Assembly (NCBI GenBank): GCA_000497835.1
Contig: KI547164.1
Span: 549,593 to 612,158, forward strand
Direction: 5' to 3'
Length of the DNA stretch: 62,566 bases
From: a gamma proteobacterium L18
Lineage (GTDB): Bacteria; Pseudomonadota; Gammaproteobacteria; Pseudomonadales; Pseudomonadaceae
In this document: piece after piece, positions 1 to 9,097 of the stretch
How positions within the stretch are numbered: position 1 is the stretch's first letter
Layout of the letters: every line of letters begins with the position of its first letter
Notes under the pieces: generated by a model
The model's database searches: none
What the model was told of the DNA's origin: nothing
What the model saw: the letters and a program-made list of their open reading frames with translations, nothing else
Made by a program: the position numbers and the translations under genes

Positions 1-1
1 C

Positions 2-883
2 GACGCCATTTCCCACGGCGCCACCGGCAAAGGCAACGACCAGGTGCGTTTCGAGCTGGGCGCCTACGCCCTCAAGCCAGGCGTGAAAGTGATCGCCCCT
101 TGGCGTGAGTGGGACCTGCTGTCGCGCGAAAAACTGATGGACTACGCCGAGAAGCACGCGATCCCGATCGAGCGTCACGGCAAGAAGAAGTCCCCGTACT
201 CGATGGACGCCAACCTGCTGCACATCTCCTATGAAGGCGGCGTGCTGGAAGACACCTGGACCGAGCACGAAGAAGACATGTGGCGTTGGACCGTCTCGCC
301 AGAGAACGCGCCTGACACCGCTCAGTACCTGGAGCTGACCTACCGCAATGGTGACATCGTCGCCCTTGACGGTGTCGAGATGAGCCCGGCCACTGTCCTG
401 GCTACCTTGAACAAGATCGGCGGCGCCCACGGCATCGGCCGTCTGGACATCGTGGAAAACCGTTACGTGGGCATGAAGTCCCGTGGCTGCTACGAAACCC
501 CAGGCGGCACCATCATGCTGCGCGCCCACCGTGCCATCGAGTCCATCACCCTGGACCGCGAAGTCGCTCACCTGAAAGACGAGCTGATGGCCAAGTACGC
601 CAGCCTGATCTACACCGGCTACTGGTGGAGCCCGGAGCGTCTGATGCTGCAACAGATGATCGACGCCTCGCAGGTCAACGTGAACGGTGTGGTTCGCCTC
701 AAGCTGTACAAGGGCAACGTCATCGTCACCGGCCGCAAGTCCGATGACTCGCTGTTCGATGCCAACATCGCCACCTTCGAAGAAGACGGCGGTGCCTACA
801 ACCAGGCCGACGCGGCGGGCTTCATCAAGCTCAACGCCCTGCGCATGCGCATCGCGGCCAACAAGGGTCGCAAGCTGTTCTGA
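2..883 (+). CDS. argG: argininosuccinate synthase, C-terminal part (start outside window)
   Basis: Condenses citrulline and aspartate with ATP to give argininosuccinate, the penultimate step of arginine synthesis, in the cytosol. The frame is open from base 2 and begins inside the conserved segment reading [17 protein letters not shown], typical of the family; the 5' part lies before the window. About 293 residues are present, including the region [17 protein letters not shown] and a C-terminus ending in RKLF. A strong hairpin terminator follows 20 bp after the stop. Nothing looks damaged. The identification rests on familiar family sequence and is very secure; the gene is only incomplete because of the window edge. 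Confidence 0.97.
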   Translation, partial: DAISHGATGKGNDQVRFELGAYALKPGVKVIAPWREWDLLSREKLMDYAEKHAIPIERHGKKKSPYSMDANLLHISYEGGVLEDTWTEHEEDMWRWTVSPENAPDTAQYLELTYRNGDIVALDGVEMSPATVLATLNKIGGAHGIGRLDIVENRYVGMKSRGCYETPGGTIMLRAHRAIESITLDREVAHLKDELMAKYASLIYTGYWWSPERLMLQQMIDASQVNVNGVVRLKLYKGNVIVTGRKSDDSLFDANIATFEEDGGAYNQADAAGFIKLNALRMRIAANKGRKLF

Positions 884-903
884 CAGCACCCTGGTTGAAC
901 CAC

Positions 904-931
904 AAAGCCCCGGCCTGTCCGGGGCTTTGTA
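904..931. terminator. bidirectional rho-independent terminator after argG
   Basis: A GC-rich inverted repeat (AAAGCCCCGG / CCGGGGCTTT, 5-base loop) lies between the convergent argG and the gene at 948-1643. The arms carry A and T runs on both sides, so it could end transcription from either strand. Confidence 0.85.
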
Positions 932-947
932 TTTTCCGGGTGCCGCA

Positions 948-1643
948 TCATTTGCTGGCCGTGGGGCGGTATTCGGCAAGGGCGTTGAGGCGTCGGGTGA
1001 GGGTGGTCAGCGCGGCTTCGTCCAGGTCATAGGCACTGATGATGCATTCGTTGCTGCCTGGCAGGGCCAGGTTCAAGGCATGGTCCAACAGCACCCCCAT
1101 GGGGTTGAGCCGTTGAGACGTGCGGTACAGGATGATCAGGTGGCGTTCACCGCTCCTTTCGGGGCACAAAATCTGGCTGATGGTGCCGCCCACTTCCTCT
1201 TCAGTCGCGAAATGCTGACAGTCGAGGATGTACAGCGCCTTCGATTCGCCAACGCGTTGCCTGTGCAGCGGGGCGGCGGGAGGTGCCTGGGCCGGGCTGG
1301 GTGGCGGCGGCACCGGCGCGACGGGAGGCGCCACGGGTGTTTCGGCGGCAGGTGGCGCGTGGGTGCAGGCGCCGCCTTCGGCAATTGGCCCCTTGGCTAT
1401 CTGCATAAAGTCGTTTTCATTACTGAAGTCGGATGGCGAATACAGCACTTTGTAATTGAAGTTTAATGTTACAAAAAACAACAACGTAAGGAATGGCGGA
1501 AAGCCGATCAGGAACCACGTATACAGGTCCTGGCTGTCATCTTTGAGAAACGGCAATGATGCCAATGCAGAGGCTTCGACTATTGCTGCAAATATGGCAA
1601 TGATCGTCAGCGGATTTTTGGTGTGCGCGGGTGGGCTGGTCAT
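948..1643 (-). CDS. hypothetical membrane protein with two TM helices and a Pro-rich linker
   Basis: Not recognised. The 231-residue product has two hydrophobic helices near residues 12-33 and 41-63, an acidic stretch, then an Ala/Pro linker (about residues 90-125) and a C-terminal soluble domain of about 100 residues beginning near ALYILDCQHF. The layout suggests an inner-membrane anchor holding a soluble domain on a flexible tether. The ATG has a GGAG ribosome site about 8 bases upstream on the minus strand. It stands alone, convergent with argG and separated by a terminator, with a long gene-free stretch on its other side. Coding potential looks real because the hydrophobic pattern is coherent; a function cannot be given. 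Confidence 0.7.
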   Translation of the reverse strand: MTSPPAHTKNPLTIIAIFAAIVEASALASLPFLKDDSQDLYTWFLIGFPPFLTLLFFVTLNFNYKVLYSPSDFSNENDFMQIAKGPIAEGGACTHAPPAAETPVAPPVAPVPPPPSPAQAPPAAPLHRQRVGESKALYILDCQHFATEEEVGGTISQILCPERSGERHLIILYRTSQRLNPMGVLLDHALNLALPGSNECIISAYDLDEAALTTLTRRLNALAEYRPTASK

Positions 1644-2216
1644 CGAAACTCCTTGGCGCGGCTTGAGTGCAGGCCGGCATCTGTCCTTGGAATGTTAGAG
1701 TTTCGACGGCAGTAGCCACTCGATGCATAGTTATTTTTGTTTGTGAATATGACGGCCGCAGGTGCCCGCGCTCCTGCCCGTGGAAGTGCTGGCCCCTCCT
1801 GAATACGCGGGGTGCGGGTCGGTCAGGGCTTCTGGCGGGATCTCCCAGGTTCGGGGCCATTTACAGGCTGTTATAAAGAGTACAAATGCCTGGGTGGAAA
1901 TCTGTCAATGGGTAGTTGCGGGATGCGCACGGCAGTTTGAAACAGGTTGACTGGCTTGTAAGGAAATACTCAATTGCTGTCCATAAATCAATGTGCAATG
2001 CTCAAACACGTCATATATTTGTCAATGCAGGGCTACCAATTGTCGGAAAAATCTGGAGAGAACTTCAAGGAGTGAGGTTTTCTGTAGGAAATGTCTCTCT
2101 TGGCTGTAGGTTTTGTCTTTGCTGCTAGGTGGCTGGCGGCGATGCAATGCAAAGAGCCAGGTGACTAGGCTATTGTGCGGGCTCTAAAAATTCGAACAGC
2201 GAAAATTGGATTTGCC
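1644..2216. other. 573-bp intergenic region, no gene seen
   Basis: This spacer lies between the divergent membrane protein (minus) and the response regulator (plus). Its second half, about 1870-2170, is clearly more AT-rich than the surroundings and probably holds the promoter of the regulator. Short open frames here have no sensible protein character. No REP palindrome or RNA structure was recognised. Confidence 0.5.
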
Positions 2217-2843
2217 ATGAATAAAGTGCTGATCGTGGATGATCACCCTGTCGTTCGCCTGGCGGTGCGCATGCTGATGGAGCGCCACTGCTACGAGGTG
2301 GTCGGCGAGACGGACAATGGCGTGGATGCCTTGCAACTGGCTCGTGAGCATGAACCAGACATCGTCATATTGGATATCGCCATCCCCAAGCTAGATGGCC
2401 TGGAGGTGATCGCCCGCCTGGCCAGTGAAAAGCGCGCGGCCAAGGTGCTGGTGCTGACCTCCCAATCACCCGGGCATTTTTCCATGCGTTGCATGCAAAC
2501 CGGCGCCGCAGGGTACGTGTGCAAGCAACAGGAACTGACCGAGCTGCTGAGTGCCATCAAGGCCGTGCTGTCAGGCTACAGCTATTTCCCCAACCAGGCA
2601 CTGCACTCGGTGCGCTCAAGCCTGGGCAATGCCTCGGAAGCACAGATGATCGAACGTCTGTCCGGGCGCGAGATGATGGTGTTGCAGCAGTTGGCGCGGG
2701 GCAAGAGCAACAAGGAAATCGCCGACGGCATGTTCCTGAGCAACAAGACCGTCAGCACGTACAAGACCCGCCTGTTGCTCAAGCTCAACGCCCGCTCGTT
2801 GGTGGACCTGATTGAACTGGCCCAGCGCAATGGCCTGGCGTGA
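2217..2843 (+). CDS. LuxR-family response regulator (BvgA/RocA1-like)
   Basis: A cytosolic two-component response regulator of 208 residues. The receiver domain (about 1-120) begins MNKVLIVDDHPVVRLAVRML, with the acidic pocket in VDDH, the phospho-acceptor Asp in VILDIAIPKLDGLE, the Thr/Ser switch in VLVLTSQ and the Lys in AGYVCKQQ. A C-terminal LuxR/NarL helix-turn-helix follows (about 145-205; LSGREMMVLQQLARGKSNKEIA). The ATG at 2217 is chosen because the family starts at MNKVLIVDD; an upstream GTG at 2175 gives an unlikely extension. The sequence closely resembles the BvgA/RocA1 type as I remember it, whose partners are unorthodox kinases. No kinase is adjacent, so the partner is encoded elsewhere and the orthology is not proven. 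Confidence 0.9.
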   Translation: MNKVLIVDDHPVVRLAVRMLMERHCYEVVGETDNGVDALQLAREHEPDIVILDIAIPKLDGLEVIARLASEKRAAKVLVLTSQSPGHFSMRCMQTGAAGYVCKQQELTELLSAIKAVLSGYSYFPNQALHSVRSSLGNASEAQMIERLSGREMMVLQQLARGKSNKEIADGMFLSNKTVSTYKTRLLLKLNARSLVDLIELAQRNGLA

Positions 2844-2851
2844 ACGCAGCC

Positions 2852-2942
2852 GTAGCCGCTGCCGCAGGCTGCGCTGGCCAGAGTGTGCGCTGAAGGTCTC
2901 GGGGTGATACGAAGGGCCCGCGCAGCCTGCGGCAGCGGCTAC
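2852..2942. repeat. REP-like inverted repeat, 22-bp perfect arms
   Basis: Arms at 2852-2873 and 2921-2942 are exact reverse complements (core GCCGCTGCCGCAGGCTGCG) around a 47-bp spacer. It sits between convergent genes (stops at 2843 and 2952), a typical REP site. It belongs to a different sequence family from the GTGGGAGC and GTGGGACCGGG elements elsewhere in the window. Confidence 0.85.
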
Positions 2943-2951
2943 AGCGAGGGG

Positions 2952-3131
2952 CTACAGATCGAAGTCGTAGTCGGCCAGTTGCCTCTGCAGGCGACGCTCT
3001 TCCAACAGATTGTCGATGGTGCGGCGCTTGCTCAGGTTGGTTTTCGCCGTTTCTACCGGCGCGTCAGCTTCATCATTGTCGACAGGGGCAAACTCGTCTT
3101 CCACATCCAGTTCTTCTTTACCGGTGCTCAT
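2952..3131 (-). CDS. small conserved acidic protein (PA3496-type, putative envelope integrity)
   Basis: A 59-residue protein: an acidic N-terminal half (KEELDVEDEFAPVDND) followed by a basic helix (LSKRRTIDNLLEERRLQRQL) and the end DYDFDL. It matches my memory of the short Pseudomonas family next to nth (PA3496 in P. aeruginosa), annotated as a putative envelope integrity protein; that role is not visible in the sequence. I start it at MSTGKEEL (3131), not at an in-frame start 36 bp upstream, because conservation as I remember it begins there. It lies upstream of neither operon partner but near nth on the same strand. Confidence 0.75.
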   Translation of the reverse strand: MSTGKEELDVEDEFAPVDNDEADAPVETAKTNLSKRRTIDNLLEERRLQRQLADYDFDL

Positions 3132-3238
3132 AAAGTCAACTCCAGGCTTGGAATGCCATTGGCGCACCTTATATCGGTAAATCAGCAGCGCGTAAAAAAG
3201 ATTTTTTCAATCGTCTGATGGATTTTTTCAATAGTCCT

Positions 3239-3877
3239 TCAATCGTCAGAGGTTTTGTGCTTGTAGTCGCACAAATCCTCGATACGGCAGCTGCCGCAGC
3301 GTGGCTTGCGCGCCTGGCACACGTAGCGGCCGTGCAGGATCAGCCAATGGTGCGAGTCCAGCAGGTATTCCCTGGGTACGAACTTGAGCAGGTTCTTCTC
3401 CACTTCCACCACGTTCTTGCCGGGCGCGATGCCGGTGCGGTTGGCGACGCGGAAGATATGCGTGTCCACCGCCATGGTCGGTTGCCGAAAGGCCGTGTTG
3501 AGCACCACGTTGGCGGTCTTGCGGCCTACGCCGGGCAGGGCCTCGAGTGACTCACGGTCCTGCGGGACTTCGCCGCCGTGCAGCTCCACCAGCATGCGGC
3601 AGGCCTCGATCACGTTGCGCGCCTTGCTGTTATACAGGCCGATGGTCTTGATGTATTCGGACAGCCCTTCCACGCCCAGGGCATGAATGGCCGCCGGCGT
3701 ATTGGCCACCGGGTACAGCTTGGCAGTGGCCTTGTTCACGCCCACGTCGGTGGACTGGGCAGACAGAATCACGGCGATCAGCAATTCGAAGGGCGTGCTG
3801 TAGGCCAGCTCGGTTTTGGGTTCGGGGTTGTCTTCATGCAGCCGGCGGAAGATCTCCCGGCGTTTGACGTTGTTCAT
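3239..3877 (-). CDS. nth: endonuclease III, DNA glycosylase/AP lyase
   Basis: Removes oxidised pyrimidines and cuts at abasic sites in base-excision repair. The 212-residue protein has the helix-hairpin-helix LPGVGRKTANVVL with the catalytic Lys, the downstream catalytic Asp in MAVDTHIFRVANR, and the C-terminal 4Fe-4S loop C-x6-C-x2-C-x5-C (CQARKPRCGSCRIEDLC). Length and order match E. coli Nth. It follows rnfB on the same strand with 28 bp between them, so the two are probably co-transcribed. This order (rnfB then nth) recalls the rnf-nth linkage common in gamma-proteobacteria, but here the other rnf genes are absent. Confidence 0.97.
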   Translation of the reverse strand: MNNVKRREIFRRLHEDNPEPKTELAYSTPFELLIAVILSAQSTDVGVNKATAKLYPVANTPAAIHALGVEGLSEYIKTIGLYNSKARNVIEACRMLVELHGGEVPQDRESLEALPGVGRKTANVVLNTAFRQPTMAVDTHIFRVANRTGIAPGKNVVEVEKNLLKFVPREYLLDSHHWLILHGRYVCQARKPRCGSCRIEDLCDYKHKTSDD

Positions 3878-3905
3878 CGGTCACGGTGTCCTGAATTGCA
3901 CGGGG

Positions 3906-4724
3906 TCAAGGCTGGCCTAGCAGGCCCGCCAGATGCGCCTCCGCCTGCCTGGCTTCGTCGTCCAGGGTTTGCAGGCGTTCGAACTGTTCTTGCGTAGGCG
4001 GCGTGGTGTAGGCCCGCAGGGTCTTGCTCCACTGGGCACGGCTCATGGCGGCGGCGATCTTGGCCTGCTTGAGCTGGGCATCGACATTGGCAGCCTTTTG
4101 CGCCTTGATACGCGCCAGTGCGGCTTGTACCGGGTCGCTGATTGCGGCGGGTGCCGGGGTTGGCGCGACCATGGGGGCGGCACGCTGGGTCTCCCTGCGT
4201 GCGGCCTGACGGGCGAGCCTAGCCGTGCGGTTCTCGAAGCGGCGACGGGCACGGTCGCGCTTGAGCGTGCGGGCCTGGCGTTCTGCTTCGTTGTGGGCAA
4301 GACCGCCGACAATGGCCAGGGTGGCATCGGGCAGCGGGCGCAGTTCGATGCAATCTACCGGGCAGGGCGCCACGCAGAGGTCGCAGCCTGTGCATTCGTC
4401 AGTGATGACGGTGTGCATCAGCTTGGCCGCGCCGAGAATGGCGTCCACCGGGCAGGCCTGGATGCATTTGGTGCAGCCGATGCACTCGGCTTCACGGATA
4501 TGGGCTACTTGGGCGGGGGCGCTGCCGCGGCTGGTGTCCAGCGCGATCACGGGCAGCTTGAGCAATTGCGCCAGGGCGCTGAGGGTCTCGGTGCCGCCGG
4601 GGGGGCATTTGTTGATCGCCTCGCCTGCCGCGATGCCCTGGGCGTAGGGCAGGCAACCACCGTGGCCGCATTTGCCGCACTGGGTCTGGGGCAGCAGGGC
4701 GTCGATGCGTTGGATCAGGCTCAT
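3906..4724 (-). CDS. rsxB: RnfB/RsxB-like ferredoxin protein (orphan)
   Basis: A 272-residue Fe-S protein related to the RnfB/RsxB subunit of the Rnf/Rsx electron transport complex. An N-terminal Fe-S domain has [13 protein letters not shown]...CPPGG, followed by two 4Fe-4S ferredoxin motifs, [12 protein letters not shown] and [12 protein letters not shown]. The membrane helix that begins canonical RnfB is missing, and there is a long Ala/Arg-rich helical C-terminal extension (about residues 160-272). Start chosen at [15 protein letters not shown] (4724); the upstream extension would run into a REP element. No rnfA, C, D, G or E is nearby, so membrane anchoring or partners must differ. Known practice annotates this orphan as RsxB in Pseudomonas. 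Confidence 0.9.
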   Translation of the reverse strand: MSLIQRIDALLPQTQCGKCGHGGCLPYAQGIAAGEAINKCPPGGTETLSALAQLLKLPVIALDTSRGSAPAQVAHIREAECIGCTKCIQACPVDAILGAAKLMHTVITDECTGCDLCVAPCPVDCIELRPLPDATLAIVGGLAHNEAERQARTLKRDRARRRFENRTARLARQAARRETQRAAPMVAPTPAPAAISDPVQAALARIKAQKAANVDAQLKQAKIAAAMSRAQWSKTLRAYTTPPTQEQFERLQTLDDEARQAEAHLAGLLGQP

Positions 4725-4773
4725 GGGCGGGATTCGTGGGGCCAGAGGTATTGATGGTGAGGCTACGGGCCTC

Positions 4774-4855
4774 TCGCGAGCAAGCTTTGCTCCCACAGTG
4801 TTGAGCCTGGCATAAATGCATGCCGTTACACTGTGGGAGCAATGCTTGCTCGCGA
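4774..4855. repeat. REP pair, GCTCCCACAGTGT family
   Basis: Left arm 4774-4802 (TCGCGAGCAAGCTTTGCTCC...) and right arm 4827-4855 are near-perfect inverted copies around a 24-bp spacer. It lies between the divergent-side end of metG and the start of rsxB and resembles the elements at 13137, 23246, 38145, 46367, 52676 and 62481. Confidence 0.9.
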
Positions 4856-4878
4856 TCGGTGCGACGCGGTGCGAAGGC

Positions 4879-6921
4879 TTACTTGATCCGCTGACCCGGC
4901 TTGGCGCCGCTGTCGGGGCTCAGCAGGTAGATCTCCTCGCCACCAGGGCCGGCAGCCATGACCATGCCTTCGGACATGCCAAAACGCATTTTGCGCGGTT
5001 TCAGGTTGGCGATCATCATGGTCAGGCGACCTTCCAGCTCGGCCGGGTTCGGGTAGGCGCTCTTGATGCCCGAGAACACGTTGCGTTGCTCGTCACCGAT
5101 GTCCAGGGTCAGGCGCAGCAGCTTGTCAGCACCTTCCACGTGCTCGGCCTTGACGATCAGGGCCACGCGCAGGTCGACGGCGGCAAAGGTGTCGAACTCG
5201 ATCTCGGCCGCCAGGGGCTCCTTGACCAATTCGCCATTGCCGGCCGGGGCGCTGGTGGCCTGGGCGGCTTCCAGGTCTTCCTTGGAGGCGTCAACCATGG
5301 CTTGCACTTTCACCGGGTCGATGCGGCTCATTAGCGCCTGGAACGGGTTCAACTGGTGGTTGGCCAGCAGGGTGGCGTGGTCAGCCCAGGTCAGCGGCGC
5401 AACGTTGAGGAACGCCTCGGCGTCGGCGGCCAGTTGTGGCAGCACCGGCTTGAGGAAGATCACCAACTGGCGGAACAGGTTCACGCCCAGGGCGCACACG
5501 GCCTGTACTTCGGCCTGCTTGCCTTCCTGCTTGGCCAGGGCCCACGGGGCCTTGTCGGCGATGAAGGCGTTGGCGCGGTCGGCCAGGGCCATGATTTCAC
5601 GCATGGCGCGGGCGAAGTCGCGGTTCTCGTAGGCTTCGGCGATGCTTGGCGCGGCGGCCAGGAAGGCGTCGGTCAGCTCTGGCGCGGCGTTTTCGGCCAC
5701 CAGCACGCCTTCGTTGCCCTTGTGGATGAAGCCTGCGCAGCGGCTGGCGATGTTGACCACCTTGCCCACCAGGTCGGAGTTGACCTTCTGCACGAAGTCT
5801 TCCAGGTTCAGGTCCATGTCGTCCACGCCACGCCCCAGTTTGGAAGCGTAGTAGTAGCGCAGGTACTCAGGCGACAGGTGATCCAGGTAGGTACGTGCCT
5901 TGACGAAGGTGCCACGCGACTTGGACATTTTCTGCCCGTTGACGGTCAGGTAGCCGTGCACGTTCACTGCGGTAGGCTTGCGGTAGCCAGCACCTTCGAG
6001 CATGGCGGGCCAGAACAGGGCGTGGAAGTTGATGATGTCCTTGCCGATGAAGTGGTACAGCTCGGCGGTGGAATCCTTGGCCCAGTAGGCGTCGAAGTCC
6101 AGGTCCGGACGGCGCGCGCACAGGTTCTTGAAGCTGGCCATGTAGCCGATTGGCGCGTCCAGCCACACGTAGAAGTATTTGCCTGGCTCGTCTGGAATCT
6201 CGAAGCCGAAGTAAGGCGCGTCGCGGGAGATGTCCCACTCCTGCAGGCCGCTGTCCAGCCACTCGGCCAGCTTGTTGGCCACGGCGTCCTGCAGGGTGCC
6301 GCTGCGGGTCCACTCCTGCAGCATGGCCTGGAAGTCAGGCAGCTTGAAGAAGAAGTGCTGGGAATCCTTGAGCACCGGGGTGGCGCCGGAGATCGCCGAC
6401 TTGGGGTTCTTCAGTTCGGTGGGCGCATAGGTGGCGCCGCATTTTTCGCAGTTGTCGCCGTACTGGTCTTCGGCCGCGCACTTGGGGCAGGTGCCCTTGA
6501 TGAAACGGTCGGCCAGGAACATCTGCTTGTCCGGGTCGAAATATTGGGTCACCGAACGCTGGGAAATGTGCCCGGCGTCACGCAGCTTCAGGTAGATCTG
6601 CGCGGACAGCTCGCGGTTCTCTTCGGCGTGGGTGGAGTGGAAGTTGTCGAACTCCACCAGGAAGTCGGCGAAGTCGGTGCTGTGCTCGACCTGCACGCCG
6701 GCGATCAGCTGTTCAGGGGTGATGCCTTCCTTTTCCGCACGCAGCATGATGGCCGAGCCGTGGGCGTCGTCGGCGCAGACGTAGGTGCACTGGTTGCCGC
6801 GGTGCTTCTGGAAACGCACCCACATGTCGGTCTGGATGTACTCCACCATGTGGCCAAGGTGGATCGAACCGTTGGCGTAGGGCAGGGCGCTGGTGACGAG
6901 AATCTTGCGGGGCTCGGACAT
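4879..6921 (-). CDS. metG: methionyl-tRNA synthetase
   Basis: Charges tRNA-Met and initiator tRNA in the cytosol. The 680-residue protein has the class I HIGH-type signature [11 protein letters not shown] at its N-terminus, a zinc knuckle CPKC...CEKCG near residues 145-160, the KMSKS loop ([10 protein letters not shown]) near residue 335, the anticodon-binding helical domain, and a C-terminal EMAP-like tRNA-binding domain (from about 575, with [20 protein letters not shown]) used for dimerisation. Length matches E. coli MetG. It is divergent from apbC, an arrangement common in Pseudomonas. No irregularities are seen. Confidence 0.98.
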   Translation of the reverse strand: MSEPRKILVTSALPYANGSIHLGHMVEYIQTDMWVRFQKHRGNQCTYVCADDAHGSAIMLRAEKEGITPEQLIAGVQVEHSTDFADFLVEFDNFHSTHAEENRELSAQIYLKLRDAGHISQRSVTQYFDPDKQMFLADRFIKGTCPKCAAEDQYGDNCEKCGATYAPTELKNPKSAISGATPVLKDSQHFFFKLPDFQAMLQEWTRSGTLQDAVANKLAEWLDSGLQEWDISRDAPYFGFEIPDEPGKYFYVWLDAPIGYMASFKNLCARRPDLDFDAYWAKDSTAELYHFIGKDIINFHALFWPAMLEGAGYRKPTAVNVHGYLTVNGQKMSKSRGTFVKARTYLDHLSPEYLRYYYASKLGRGVDDMDLNLEDFVQKVNSDLVGKVVNIASRCAGFIHKGNEGVLVAENAAPELTDAFLAAAPSIAEAYENRDFARAMREIMALADRANAFIADKAPWALAKQEGKQAEVQAVCALGVNLFRQLVIFLKPVLPQLAADAEAFLNVAPLTWADHATLLANHQLNPFQALMSRIDPVKVQAMVDASKEDLEAAQATSAPAGNGELVKEPLAAEIEFDTFAAVDLRVALIVKAEHVEGADKLLRLTLDIGDEQRNVFSGIKSAYPNPAELEGRLTMMIANLKPRKMRFGMSEGMVMAAGPGGEEIYLLSPDSGAKPGQRIK

Positions 6922-7011
6922 GGGGCTCGGCTACTTAGAAGTCAAAACAAGATCGGCCACTATAAAGGCCTGGCGGATTTTTTTCACCCTCCCAGGCTTC
7001 CTTCATCCCCC

Positions 7012-7099
7012 TGTGGGACCGGGCGAAGCTCGGGAATGGCCCGCCGCGGTAAACCGGCAGACCGCGTTGGGCCATTCCCGAGCTTCGCCCGGTCCCACA
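7012..7099. repeat. REP inverted repeat, GTGGGACCGGGCGAAGC family, 30-bp perfect arms
   Basis: Arms 7012-7041 and 7070-7099 are exact reverse complements (TGTGGGACCGGGCGAAGCTC...) with a 28-bp spacer. It sits between the divergent metG and apbC, an unusual place for a REP because it lies within the presumed promoter region. Confidence 0.92.
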
Positions 7100-7174
7100 C
7101 TGTTTTTCCAAACGCGGCGTCGGACGCGCTAGGATAGCCGTCTGTCTTGCTCAGTCTTTATAACGGGAGAACCC

Positions 7175-8269
7175 ATGGGTGCCGTCAATCGCGCCGCCGT
7201 CGAAGCCGTACTTGGCCAGTACACCGACCCCTACCTGAACCAGGACCCGGTCAGCGCCGGGTGCGTGCGCGCCATCGATATCGAAGGCGGGCAGGTCAAC
7301 GTGGTGTTGCAACTGGGCTACGCTGCCGGCCTGTTCAAGAACGGCTTCGCCCAGGTGCTGCAGACGGCCGTCGAAGGCCTGGAAGGCGTGACGCGCGCCA
7401 CTGTGCGCATCGACTGCGTGATCGGCGCCCACAAGGCCCAGGCCCAGGTGCCGGGCATGGCCAACGTCAAGAACATCGTTGCCGTGGCCTCGGGCAAGGG
7501 CGGCGTGGGCAAATCCACCACCGCCGCCAACCTGGCCCTGGCGCTGGCCCGCGAAGGCGCCCGTGTCGGTATTCTCGACGCCGACATCTACGGCCCCAGC
7601 CAGGGCGTGATGTTCGGCATCCCCGAAGGTACCCGGCCGCAGGTCAGGGACCAGAAGTGGTTCGTGCCGATCAAGGCCCACGGCGTGGAAGTGATGTCCA
7701 TGGCTTTCCTGACCGACGACAACACGCCGATGGTGTGGCGTGGCCCGATGGTGTCCGGTGCGCTGCTGCAACTGATCACCCAGACCGCCTGGGACGACCT
7801 GGATTACCTGGTCATCGACATGCCGCCAGGCACCGGTGACATCCAGCTGACCCTGGCGCAGAAAGTGCCGGTGGCAGGCTCGGTGATCGTCACCACCCCG
7901 CAAGACCTGGCCCTGCTGGACGCACGCAAGGGCGTGGAGATGTTCCGCAAGGTCAACATCCCGGTGCTGGGCGTGGTGGAAAACATGGCCGTGCACATCT
8001 GCTCGAACTGCGGTCATGCCGAGCATCTGTTTGGCGAGGGCGGCGGCGCGAAGCTGGCAGCGCAGTACGGCGTGGAGGTGTTGGCGTCGTTGCCGTTGTC
8101 GATGGTGATTCGCGAGCAGGCCGATAGCGGCAAGCCGACAGCCATTGCCGAGCCGGAAAGCCAGATTGCCATGGTCTACCAGGAGCTGGCCCGCCACGTG
8201 GGCGCGCGCATTGTGATGCAGGAAGCGGCGGCGCCGGCGATGCCGAGCATTACCATCTCTGAAGATTGA
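7175..8269 (+). CDS. apbC: Mrp/ApbC iron-sulfur cluster carrier ATPase
   Basis: A P-loop ATPase that binds and hands over Fe-S clusters in the cytosol. The 364 residues comprise an N-terminal MIP18/DUF59-like domain (about 1-90) and a ParA/MinD-like domain with the deviant Walker A SGKGGVGKSTTAAN near residue 108, LDADIYGPSQ, and the cluster-binding pair C-x2-C in HICSNCGHAEHLFG. The ATG at 7175 is preceded by GGGAGAA. It is divergent from metG. Family length and motifs are standard. Immediately after the stop begins a very large palindrome (8271-8468). Confidence 0.96.
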   Translation: MGAVNRAAVEAVLGQYTDPYLNQDPVSAGCVRAIDIEGGQVNVVLQLGYAAGLFKNGFAQVLQTAVEGLEGVTRATVRIDCVIGAHKAQAQVPGMANVKNIVAVASGKGGVGKSTTAANLALALAREGARVGILDADIYGPSQGVMFGIPEGTRPQVRDQKWFVPIKAHGVEVMSMAFLTDDNTPMVWRGPMVSGALLQLITQTAWDDLDYLVIDMPPGTGDIQLTLAQKVPVAGSVIVTTPQDLALLDARKGVEMFRKVNIPVLGVVENMAVHICSNCGHAEHLFGEGGGAKLAAQYGVEVLASLPLSMVIREQADSGKPTAIAEPESQIAMVYQELARHVGARIVMQEAAAPAMPSITISED

Positions 8270-8270
8270 G

Positions 8271-8468
8271 ATTTGCGGTGGCTGGTTCCAGGGCAGAGCC
8301 CTGTCCTACACCGGTCGGGCCATGGGTGTCGGTTAGGCAAAGCGATCAGCCTTTGGAGGCAAGCAGGTACATCGCTGGGCATCCAAAGGCTGTGCGCTTT
8401 GCATCACTGACACTACTGCCGCGAATGGTGTAGGACAGGGCTCTGCCCTGGAACCAGCCACCCCAAAT
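8271..8468. repeat. 198-bp palindromic element with 42-bp terminal inverted repeats (MITE-like)
   Basis: Bases 8271-8312 and 8427-8468 are reverse complements with one mismatch; the inner 36 bp (8277-8312 against 8427-8462) are perfect. The interior continues the symmetry: GGCAAAGCG...AGCCTTTGGA is answered by TCCAAAGGCT...CGCTTTGC, and GTGTC by GACAC. It has no coding capacity. It belongs to none of the REP families in this window. It could be a non-autonomous mobile element or a giant terminator hairpin behind apbC; no target duplication was evident. Confidence 0.75.
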
Positions 8469-8477
8469 TGCAGGCAT

Positions 8478-8509
8478 AAAAAAACCCCGCTCGAGAGCGG
8501 GGTTCTTTT
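8478..8509. terminator. bidirectional terminator between apbC and cold-shock gene
   Basis: The stem ACCCCGCTC-GA-GAGCGGGGT is flanked by seven A on one side and TTCTTTT on the other. It lies 18 bp beyond the cold-shock stop codon and is well placed to end that minus-strand transcript. Confidence 0.9.
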
Positions 8510-8526
8510 GAACTGTTCAGTACAAG

Positions 8527-8736
8527 TTAGATAACTTGAACTTCTTCAGCTTGCATGCCTTTCTGGCCGCGGGTAGCGACGAAAGAAACCTGCTGGCCTT
8601 CTTTCAGGCTTTTGAAGCCGTCAGCTTGGATGGCTTTGAAGTGTACGAACAGGTCGTCACCGGATTGTGGAGTGATGAAGCCGAAGCCTTTTTCATCGTT
8701 GAACCACTTAACGGTACCGGTTTGGCGATTGGACAT
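8527..8736 (-). CDS. cold-shock domain protein (CspA family)
   Basis: A single-stranded RNA/DNA-binding protein of 69 residues forming one OB-fold cold-shock domain. RNP1 is KGFGFITP and RNP2 is DLFVHFKAI. The start [20 protein letters not shown] is preceded by a strong AAGGAGAT ribosome site. Family members act as RNA chaperones in the cytosol. The long upstream region (8737 to about 8900) is consistent with the structured 5' leader usual for csp genes, suggesting post-transcriptional control. Pseudomonas has several such paralogues, so I give no symbol. Confidence 0.96.
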   Translation of the reverse strand: MSNRQTGTVKWFNDEKGFGFITPQSGDDLFVHFKAIQADGFKSLKEGQQVSFVATRGQKGMQAEEVQVI

Positions 8737-9097
8737 GGTAAATCTCCTTGGACAAAGTTAACTGCGGTTCAGGAAATGCCCTGGCCGAGACTGAGTGCAA
8801 AGAGCAGGAAAATTCATGAAGATGTAAAACATCGGGTAGAGATTCTCAGTGACACAAGCAACACAGTGACGCCACCTTAACCCTTTTTCAGGGGCCTGCC
8901 AATGCCCTGACACACGAATATCCCAAATCATGACTGACGGTGTGGGCAAGTGACGAAAAGTCGCAGTTTTCGGGGCTTGCAGGGCACCGAATGACCGGGC
9001 GGTCCAGCTAAATGTCCCAGGTGCTTTGAGCCATGGCGCGTGGTCCGGTAAGATGCGGGCATCATTTTCACCACCTCGCTATTCAGGACACCCCGCC
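8737..9097. promoter_or_regulatory. 361-bp divergent spacer: presumed csp leader and dcd promoter
   Basis: This holds the upstream region of the minus-strand cold-shock gene and the start region of dcd on the plus strand. The first ~150 bp next to the csp gene are AT-richer and plausibly transcribed as its leader. No cold-box consensus was verified, and no gene is seen. Confidence 0.45.

Noticed and set aside
2217..2843. ErdR, the expected partner of the MxtR-type kinase
   Set aside because: The regulator has BvgA/RocA1-like sequence (MNKVLIVDDHPVVRLAV), not that of ErdR as I recall it, and is 24 kb away.
5356..7137. 593-residue plus-strand frame opposite metG
   Set aside because: Shadow of metG; low-complexity Val/Gly/Gln composition and no motif.
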